Source of the DNA: Arthrobacter sp. Leaf69
GTDB taxonomy: Bacteria > Actinomycetota > Actinomycetes > Actinomycetales > Micrococcaceae
Direction of reading: 5' to 3'
Assembly: GCF_001422645.1 (NCBI RefSeq)
Contig: NZ_LMLR01000011.1
Location: forward strand, 124,001 to 188,000
Length of the DNA: 64,000 nt
Below are positions 58,379 through 64,000 of this stretch, one piece after another (the first letter of the stretch is position 1; each line of letters begins with the position of its first letter). Below the pieces are notes generated by a model. The model was given only the letters and a program-made list of their open reading frames with translations. It was not told where the DNA came from and did not search any database. Position numbers and translations under genes: made by a program.

Positions 58379-58973
58379 TGTAGCCTTCCATTTTGGGCAG
58401 AATGCGTTGTGCAGAATGCGTGTCTAGTGCCGGAGTGGCCTGAGCGCCATCCCCGGTTGGCCCCGGCGCGGACTCCGCGTATACGCGGCTTCCGACCTCC
58501 GTCCCCCTGGCCTTTTGCATATCGATTGCATGCTGCAGGATACCTGCGGCCGCAACCTGATCAACTACCTTACGGTGATTGCGGCTGCTCATGCCAGCTT
58601 CGTGCAGGTTCCGGTGGGCCGTCACGGTGCTCAGCCGCTCATCAACCAGCCGAACCGGCACCTCGGAACCTTGCTCCCCCAGTTTACCCGCCAGTAGCAC
58701 TGCGTAGTCCGAGGCCATCCGCGCCGAAGCGTGTTCCTCGCCCTTCATCGTCCGCGGAAGGCCAACGAAGATCTCCACCACCCCCAGTTCGACGGCCAGG
58801 GCGGCAAGGATCCGCACGTCGGTGTTCTTCTTCGCGTTCCGCTCCAGGGTGCGCAGCGGGGTGGCCAGGATGCCGTCGCGATCACAGATCGCCACGCCCA
58901 CCCTGACGGTGCCGACGTCTACCCCGAGTTTCACGCCCCGGGGATAGTCGCCGGGCACAGCAGCTTCGTTCAT
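58362..58973 (-). CDS. ruvX: Holliday junction resolvase-like RuvX/YqgF
   Basis: The 203-residue protein has the RNase H-like YqgF fold: GVDVGTVRVGVAICDRDGILATPL carries the first catalytic Asp, EIFVGLPRTMKGEEHASA the second part and VRLVDERLSTVTAHRNL the third. YqgF proteins are linked to 16S rRNA 5'-end processing and RNA-DNA structure cleavage. The C-terminal 50 residues (SRVYAESAPGPTGDGAQATP onward) extend beyond the usual domain. ATG 58973 is chosen; the frame is open earlier but inside alaS, which ends 10 bases upstream. Confidence 0.92.
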   Translation of the reverse strand: MNEAAVPGDYPRGVKLGVDVGTVRVGVAICDRDGILATPLRTLERNAKKNTDVRILAALAVELGVVEIFVGLPRTMKGEEHASARMASDYAVLLAGKLGEQGSEVPVRLVDERLSTVTAHRNLHEAGMSSRNHRKVVDQVAAAGILQHAIDMQKARGTEVGSRVYAESAPGPTGDGAQATPALDTHSAQRILPKMEGYSEPGQ

Positions 58974-58983
58974 GGCTCGTCCG

Positions 58984-61662
58984 TTAGCGCCGGGTAATGG
59001 CGTCCACGACGGCGGCGAGGGCCGCGCCGACCTTCGTGGCGTCGGTGCCGCCGCCCTGGGCGACGTCGTCCTTGCCGCCACCGCCGCCGCCGAGGATTCC
59101 GGCGGCGAGGCGCACCAGTGCACCTGCTTTGACGCCGGCCGCGCGGGCGGCCTCGTTCGTGGCGATCAGGATGACCGGGCGGTCATTGCTGACCCCGGCG
59201 ACCGCGACGGCGGCCGGCTCGGAGCCGAGGCGGGTCCGCAGGTCCAGGGCCAGGCCGCGCAGGTCATCGGCGCCACTGACCTGGCCGGCGTCGTGCGCGA
59301 TGACCTTGACCCCGGCGGCGTCCTTGGCAGTGCCAACGAGCTGTGCTGCAGCTGCCGCGAGCTGCTCCTTGCGCAGGCGCTCCAGTTCCTTTTCGGCCGT
59401 CTTGAGCTTGGTCAGCGTGGTGGCAATCCGGTCCGCGAGGAGCCCGGAGGGAACCTTGAGCATCTCGGTGAGCTCGGTCACGAGGGCACGCTCGGCGGCG
59501 AGGTGCCGGAAAGCGTCCATGCCGACGAAGGCCTCGACGCGGCGGTTTCCCGATCCGACGGACTGTTCCCCAAGCAGGGACAGGCTGCCGATCAGCGAGG
59601 TGTTCTCGACGTGCGTGCCGCCGCACAGCTCACGGGACCAGGCGCCGTCGATCTCCACGACGCGGACCTCGTTGCCGTAGTTTTCACCGAACAGTGCCAT
59701 GGCGCCCAGGGCCTTGGCCTCGGCAAGGCCCATGACCTTGGTCTCCACCCGGTGGTTGTTGCGGATGGCGATATTGGAGACTTCCTCGATCTCAGAGCGT
59801 GTGGCCGGGCTCAGGCCCTCACCCCACGCGAAGTCGAAGCGCAGGTAGCCGGCCTTGTTGAAGGAGCCGCGCTGCAGCGCTTCCGGGCCGAGGATCTGGT
59901 GCAGGGCAGCGTGCACGATGTGCGTGCCGGTGTGGGCCTGCTCGGCGGCGTGCCGGCGTTCCCGGTCGACGGCCGCCTGCACGAGGGAGTCGGCACCGAT
60001 TTCGCCCTCCCGGACGATTGCCTTGTGCACGCTCAGGCCCTTGACGGGGCGCTGGACGTCCAGGACCTCGACGACGAAGCCGTCGCCGGTGATCAGTCCG
60101 GTGTCGGCAGCCTGGCCGCCGGCTTCGGCGTAGAACGGCGTCTCGGCCAGGACCAGCTCGATTTCCTCGCCCGTGGAGGCCTGGGAGACCTTGCGGCCGC
60201 CGGTCAGGATGCCGCGGACCTTGGATTCGCCGGTGAGTTCGGTGTAGCCGGTGAAGACGGTCTCGCCGGCGGAAAGCAGCTCTTGGAAGGCGCTGAGGTC
60301 GGCGTGGGAGCCCTTCTTGCCCTTGGCGTCGGCCTGGGCGCGCTGGCGCTGTTCCAGCATGAGCTTGCGGAATTCGGGCTCGTCCACCTTGAGCCCGGCT
60401 TCCTCCGCCATTTCGAGGGTGAGGTCGATCGGGAAGCCGTAAGTGTCGTGCAGGGCGAAGGCGTCGGCTCCGGAGAGCGGCTGGCCGGCGGCCTTGGAGT
60501 CCTTGACGGCGTCCTCAAGGCGGGCGGTGCCCGAAGCGATGGTACGCAGGAACGCCTTCTCCTCGGCGTAGGCGATCCGGCTGATCCGGTCGAAGTCCGT
60601 CTCCACGATCGGGTAGACGCCCTTCATGGCGTCGCGGGAGGCGGGCAGGAGTTCCGGGAGGCAGGCCTTTTCGACGCCGAGCAGGCGCATGGAGCGTACG
60701 GCGCGGCGGATCAGGCGGCGCAGCACGTAGCCGCGGCCTTCGTTGGAGGGGGTGACGCCGTCGGCGATCAGCATGAGCGAGGAACGAATGTGGTCGGCGA
60801 CGACGCGCATCCGGACGTCGTCGGTGTGGTGCGGGTCCTGGGCGGACTCGGCGGACGTGTATTCCCGGCCGGAGAGCGCCGCTGCCTTGTCAATGACGGG
60901 GCGGACCTGGTCCGTTTCGTACATGTTCTCGACGTCCTGAAGGATCATCGCGAGGCGTTCCATGCCGAGGCCGGTGTCAATGTTCTTCTTGGGCAGTTCG
61001 CCGGTGATGTCGAAGTCCACCTTGGAGCGCACGTTGTCGATCTGGTACTGCATGAACACGAGGTTCCAGATTTCCACGTAGCGGTTCTCGTCCGCGATGG
61101 GACCTCCCTCGACGCCGTAGGACGGGCCGCGGTCGTAGTAGATCTCGGAGCAGGGGCCGGCCGGGCCGGGCTGGCCGGTGGACCAGTAGTTGTCCGCCTT
61201 GCCCATCCGCTGGATCCGTTCGGCGGGCATGCCCGTGTTCTTGAGCCAGAGCTGCTCGGCCTCGTCATCCTCTTCGTAGACCGTCACCCAGAGGCGCTCC
61301 GGCGGCAGTCCGTAGCCGCCGTCGTCAACGCTTGTGGTGAGCAGTTCCCAGGCGAACTTGATGGCGTCTTCCTTGAAGTAGTCTCCGAAGGAGAAGTTGC
61401 CGCACATCTGGAAGAAGGTGCCGTGGCGGGCCGTCTTGCCGACTTCCTCGATGTCGCCGGTGCGGATGCACTTCTGCACGCTCGTGGCGCGCTTGTACGG
61501 CGCTTCCTCCCGGGCGGTCAAGTAAGGGATGAACGGGACCATGCCGGCCACTGTGAACAGCAGGGAAGGGTCGCTGGAGACCAGGGAGGCGGAGGGAACC
61601 GCCGTGTGGCCCTTACTGACAAAAAAGTCGATCCAGCGCTTGGTGATCTCCTGCGACTTCAT
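58984..61662 (-). CDS. alaS: Alanine--tRNA ligase
   Basis: AlaRS (892 residues) has the class II catalytic core (KSQEITKRWIDFFVSKGH, PSLLFTVAGMVPFIPYL), the tRNA-binding part, an editing domain with the metal ligands HTGTHIVHAALHQILG and CGGTHVENTSLIG, and a C-Ala domain with a Gly-rich end (AAGILGGGGGGKDDVAQGGG). All catalytic and editing residues look intact. Upstream AT-rich repeats may have a regulatory role. The start lacks a close strong binding site; GAAGGG lies about 15 bases upstream. Confidence 0.97.
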   Translation of the reverse strand: MKSQEITKRWIDFFVSKGHTAVPSASLVSSDPSLLFTVAGMVPFIPYLTAREEAPYKRATSVQKCIRTGDIEEVGKTARHGTFFQMCGNFSFGDYFKEDAIKFAWELLTTSVDDGGYGLPPERLWVTVYEEDDEAEQLWLKNTGMPAERIQRMGKADNYWSTGQPGPAGPCSEIYYDRGPSYGVEGGPIADENRYVEIWNLVFMQYQIDNVRSKVDFDITGELPKKNIDTGLGMERLAMILQDVENMYETDQVRPVIDKAAALSGREYTSAESAQDPHHTDDVRMRVVADHIRSSLMLIADGVTPSNEGRGYVLRRLIRRAVRSMRLLGVEKACLPELLPASRDAMKGVYPIVETDFDRISRIAYAEEKAFLRTIASGTARLEDAVKDSKAAGQPLSGADAFALHDTYGFPIDLTLEMAEEAGLKVDEPEFRKLMLEQRQRAQADAKGKKGSHADLSAFQELLSAGETVFTGYTELTGESKVRGILTGGRKVSQASTGEEIELVLAETPFYAEAGGQAADTGLITGDGFVVEVLDVQRPVKGLSVHKAIVREGEIGADSLVQAAVDRERRHAAEQAHTGTHIVHAALHQILGPEALQRGSFNKAGYLRFDFAWGEGLSPATRSEIEEVSNIAIRNNHRVETKVMGLAEAKALGAMALFGENYGNEVRVVEIDGAWSRELCGGTHVENTSLIGSLSLLGEQSVGSGNRRVEAFVGMDAFRHLAAERALVTELTEMLKVPSGLLADRIATTLTKLKTAEKELERLRKEQLAAAAAQLVGTAKDAAGVKVIAHDAGQVSGADDLRGLALDLRTRLGSEPAAVAVAGVSNDRPVILIATNEAARAAGVKAGALVRLAAGILGGGGGGKDDVAQGGGTDATKVGAALAAVVDAITRR

Positions 61663-61686
61663 GAGCTGATTACTTACCCTTCAATA

Positions 61687-61750
61687 TTCACTGTTTATGT
61701 TCACTGTGTTTTTTGTTCACTGTGTTTAGTTCACTGCGTTGGGGTTCACG
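61687..61750. repeat. Cluster of CAGTGAA repeats in front of alaS
   Basis: TTCACTG (CAGTGAA on the alaS strand) occurs at 61687, 61700, 61716 and 61730, with a degenerate fifth at 61745, at steps of 13-16 bases. The copies sit 25-90 bases upstream of alaS in a region much poorer in GC than the rest of the window. Confidence 0.75.
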
Positions 61751-61840
61751 CGTGCGGTCCGCGGAACGGTCTGGTCCCGGCCAGTGGCCGTGCCGGCGGC
61801 CCCGAATGCGGGTGCCACCGTTTGTCTCATTCTCTCCCGG

Positions 61841-62107
61841 CTAGCGCCGGACTGCATCCTTGCCGGCGGTGCTCTTGCTGACGGCCTTCTCCAGGCCCGC
61901 GTCGATGCCGAGCGCACTCCGGAGTTCCGTCTCGCGCTCGTTCATGCCGTCGCGGACGGCGTCGGCGAAATCGTACAGTCCATCGGCGAGCCGGCCCACG
62001 GCCCGGTTGAGGCCCTCGGGGCCCAGGTTGGACTGGGCTTCGGTGATTTTGCGGAAGGCGATGACGCCGATGGCGACGCCGATTCCCATCCAGATGATTC
62101 TGTTCAT
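61841..62107 (-). CDS. DUF6167 family small membrane protein
   Basis: An 88-residue protein with one N-terminal membrane helix (MNRIIWMGIGVAIGVIAF, about 1-18) followed by a helical part (FRKITEAQSNLGPEGLNRAVGRLADGLYDFADAVRDGMNERETEL). The family is actinobacterial and its function is unknown. It lies between alaS and a DUF948 gene, 20 bases after the latter, a conserved neighbourhood, so both probably share a transcript. Confidence 0.85.
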   Translation of the reverse strand: MNRIIWMGIGVAIGVIAFRKITEAQSNLGPEGLNRAVGRLADGLYDFADAVRDGMNERETELRSALGIDAGLEKAVSKSTAGKDAVRR

Positions 62108-62127
62108 GTCAGGTTCTCCAGCGGGGA

Positions 62128-62502
62128 TTAGCGGCTGCGGCGGCCGGTGGCGGGCTTTTTGCGGGCGGAGAAGGCCGAGCGGACGCCGTAGCTGAAGGAC
62201 GCGACCTTTATCAGCGGCGAACCAACGGTGGCGGCCATGAGCGAGGACAGTGCCGAGATGTTGGCGGACGCGTCGGAGACGTTGTTCGCGATCCCGTCGA
62301 CCTTCTTCAGCTGCTCGTTGGTGGTGGTGACGGTGGCGGTGACTTCATCCATGAGCGGGGTGGCGCCGTCGCTGATCGACCGGATGGACGTCCGCACTTC
62401 GTCGAACACTCCCCCGAGCTTCAGAATCGGTACGGCAAGCAGCAGGACCAGCAGTGCAAACACTCCGGCCGCGATCAGGCCGGCAATATCGCCACCAGTC
62501 AT
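62128..62502 (-). CDS. DUF948 domain membrane protein
   Basis: A 124-residue protein with an N-terminal membrane helix (GLIAAGVFALLVLLLAVPILKLGGVF, about 7-32) and a coiled-coil-like DUF948 region (about 33-110, DEVRTSIRSISDGATPLMDEVTATVTTTNEQLKKVDGIANNV) ending in a basic tail KKPATGRRSR. Function unknown; the repeated heptad pattern suggests self-association at the membrane. It lies upstream of the DUF6167 gene and downstream of rpsD's terminator. Confidence 0.88.
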   Translation of the reverse strand: MTGGDIAGLIAAGVFALLVLLLAVPILKLGGVFDEVRTSIRSISDGATPLMDEVTATVTTTNEQLKKVDGIANNVSDASANISALSSLMAATVGSPLIKVASFSYGVRSAFSARKKPATGRRSR

Positions 62503-62592
62503 AGTCGTTCATCTCCTTGTTGCGTCGTGTATCTGCGGGCGTCTCCGGCTGACTCAGCCGGCAACCGCAGAACTCCCCCAAGTACCTTACAT

Positions 62593-62630
62593 ACAAAGAA
62601 GCCCGTGGCGCGTGCCACGGGCTTCTTTGT
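62593..62630 (-). terminator. rpsD terminator
   Basis: ACAAAGAAGCCCGTGGC and GCCACGGGCTTCTTTGT form a perfect 17-bp stem over a 4-base loop, with CCTTAC/GTAAGG outside. On the minus strand the stem ends in CTTCTTTGT, giving a U-rich end. It lies 18 bases after the rpsD stop. Confidence 0.85.
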
Positions 62631-62647
62631 AAGGTGTCGCGCTGGAT

Positions 62648-63274
62648 CTAGCGTGCGTAGAATTCCACGACGAGCTGCTCTTCGCAGGTCACGGGGACCT
62701 CGGAGCGCTTGGGGCGACGGACCAGGCGTGCCTGCAGGGCGTCAAGCTTGACGTCCAGGTATGCCGGAACCATCGGCAGGACGTCGCGGTGAGCGCCGGC
62801 TGCTGCAACCTGGAACGGAGGCATGGACTCGCTGCGGCTGTGAACGTGGACCAGCTGGCCCTCAGAGACGCGGAAAGACGGGCGGTCAACGCGGATGCCG
62901 TCGACCAGGATGTGGCGGTGGACAACCAGCTGGCGGGCCTGGGCGATGGTGCGGGCGAAGCCGGCACGCAGCACGAGGGCGTCGAGACGCATTTCGAGCA
63001 GTTCGATCAGGTTTTCACCGGTCAGGCCCTTGGTGCGGCGTGCTTCTTCGAAGGCACGGGTCATCTGGGCTTCGCGGATGCCGTACTGGGCGCGCAGACG
63101 CTGCTTTTCGCGCAGACGTACGGCGTAGTCGGAGTCCTGCTTCTTGCGGGCACGGCCATGCTCACCGGGGCCGTACGGGCGGCGCTCCATGTACTTGGCG
63201 GCCTTGGGGGTCAGAGCGATGCCGAGTGCACGCGAAAGGCGTGCGGTACGGCGAGCACGAGTGTTGTTAGCCAC
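62648..63274 (-). CDS. rpsD: Small ribosomal subunit protein S4
   Basis: S4 (208 residues) starts 16S rRNA assembly and can act as a translational autoregulator. The S4 RNA-binding domain is MRLDALVLRAGFARTIAQARQLVVHRHILVDGIRVDRPSFRV. No Cys zinc cluster is present in the N-terminus (the C- form). Here it stands alone, separate from the rpoA operon, as is usual in many actinobacteria. Confidence 0.97.
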   Translation of the reverse strand: MANNTRARRTARLSRALGIALTPKAAKYMERRPYGPGEHGRARKKQDSDYAVRLREKQRLRAQYGIREAQMTRAFEEARRTKGLTGENLIELLEMRLDALVLRAGFARTIAQARQLVVHRHILVDGIRVDRPSFRVSEGQLVHVHSRSESMPPFQVAAAGAHRDVLPMVPAYLDVKLDALQARLVRRPKRSEVPVTCEEQLVVEFYAR

Positions 63275-63549
63275 TTGTGTCCTTCCAATATCTGCGGTGT
63301 GTCAGTGTTACTGGCCTCCACGATGGAGAGCATCGGCCAACCGCTGCCTTTTGCTACTGGGCCCAGGGCAAACCCATCCGCTGGACATCGCAACAGCGTG
63401 CAATGCTGGAATCGGGTGGATTGTGCGTCTGTGCCTTGCCAGACAACGAACAACCTTACCATGTTGTAGGCCGCTGCCAGCGCCGGCCGCCCCTCAGGTC
63501 CGTCTATCAGGCCCGCCTGTCAGCGCCGCTTGTCAGCGCAAGCCTCCTG

Positions 63550-63957
63550 TCAGATCCTGGCATGCACGCCCCGGCCGCTGCGCCGGCCGAAGGAGGCCGC
63601 ACCCAGGAATTCCACCGCCACGAACGGGTCACTTCCCGCAACCCACTCGTCATGGCCGGGCGGAATTGCGTAGGTATCGTTGGCGCGGATCGTGGTGCGC
63701 ACCCCTCCGGACGATTCCACTTCCATGACCCCCGCGATGCAGAACCCGAGGTGGTGGTGCTCGCAGAGTTCGGTCCCCTCCAAGGGTCTGATGGACTCGG
63801 ACCATCGCCAGCCGGGGCCGAGGATCAGGCGGGCCACGGAGAAGTCGTTGACGGTGACAAGGTCGAATTCGGCGTTGTCCGGGCACCGCTTCTTGTCCGG
63901 CAGATCAAAGGACTTAACGGCCAGGGCTGTGACGAAATTTACGGGCATGTGAGACAC
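63550..63957 (-). CDS. Cupin domain protein
   Basis: A 135-residue single-domain cupin. Metal-binding residues are in GTELCEHHHLGFCIAGVMEVE (cupin motif 1, two or three His and Glu) and AIPPGHDEWVAGSDPFVAVEF (motif 2, His). No enzyme type can be assigned. GTG 63957 and ATG 63948 are both possible starts; AAGG is too close to the first and a little far (11 bases) from the second. The remaining 43 bases of the window show no gene. Confidence 0.85.
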   Translation of the reverse strand: MSHMPVNFVTALAVKSFDLPDKKRCPDNAEFDLVTVNDFSVARLILGPGWRWSESIRPLEGTELCEHHHLGFCIAGVMEVESSGGVRTTIRANDTYAIPPGHDEWVAGSDPFVAVEFLGAASFGRRSGRGVHARI

Positions 63958-64000
63958 GACCTTGAAGCTGGTGGCGAAGCCTCGCAGGGAGCCAGGCTAC

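Noticed and set aside
58972..61881. A 969-codon open frame on the plus strand, opposite alaS
   Set aside because: Same antisense effect; alaS is complete with all motifs on the other strand.

Overview
This is a high-GC, chromosomal, housekeeping-rich window from a Gram-positive actinobacterium. Gene content and order point to the Micrococcaceae, most likely Arthrobacter or Pseudarthrobacter. The clues are an actinobacterial integration host factor (mihF) followed by gmk-rpoZ-coaBC-metK-priA, a CIRCE-hrcA-dnaJ cluster, a PriA that lacks recognisable helicase motifs, DUF3097, DUF6167 and PemK-like proteins, an LCP cell-wall ligase, and a pyrR-pyrB-pyrC-X-carA-carB-pyrF operon. I see no prophage, insertion sequence, CRISPR array, rRNA or tRNA gene. 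Most coding is on the minus strand, in long operons with 1-4 bp overlaps between genes.

Layout: 1-1100 holds the end of an M13 metallopeptidase and a bidirectional terminator. 1.1-6.7 kb (minus) holds an LCP protein, then phoH-ybeY-corC-era as one coupled operon. 7.1-8.0 kb (plus) is a GerMN/Gmad2 lipoprotein that separates this operon from hrcA-dnaJ-rsmE (8.2-11.2 kb, minus, CIRCE-controlled). 11.4-12.9 kb (plus) has DUF3097 and DUF4870 genes. 13.0-16.1 kb (minus) has hemW and lepA. 16.4-17.5 kb (plus) has a PemK-like gene with a hairpin over its ribosome binding site, then rpsT. 17.6-25.4 kb (minus) has leuS, degV, comEA, comEC and holA; leuS is preceded by a leader peptide with three Leu codons and a terminator hairpin. 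25.7-30.0 kb (minus) is glpD-glpF-glpK, with a divergent SorC-type regulator at 30.1 kb. 31.2-34.1 kb (plus) is aldo/keto reductase, alpha/beta hydrolase and glycosyltransferase. 34.1-40.3 kb (minus) is mihF-gmk-rpoZ-coaBC-metK-priA. 40.6-49.6 kb (minus) is the whole UMP pathway from carbamoyl phosphate except dihydroorotate dehydrogenase and orotate phosphoribosyltransferase, behind a PyrR-type RNA site. 49.8-51.0 kb (plus) is a PrsW-family membrane protease. 51.1-63.3 kb (minus) is rpsD, two small membrane proteins, alaS-ruvX-mltG-aroE-aroC-aroK-aroB-TPR-efp-nusB. A cupin gene closes the window.

Functionally the window covers translation (leuS, alaS, efp, lepA, rpsT, rpsD, rRNA maturation by era/ybeY/rsmE), pyrimidine and chorismate synthesis, glycerol use, DNA replication and uptake, and envelope building. 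I found no clearly new defence or mobile system. The most interesting signals are regulatory and repeat-based: the leucine attenuator, the PyrR site, the masked ribosome binding site of the PemK-like gene, in-frame tandem repeats in comEA and aroK, and a repeat cluster in front of alaS.
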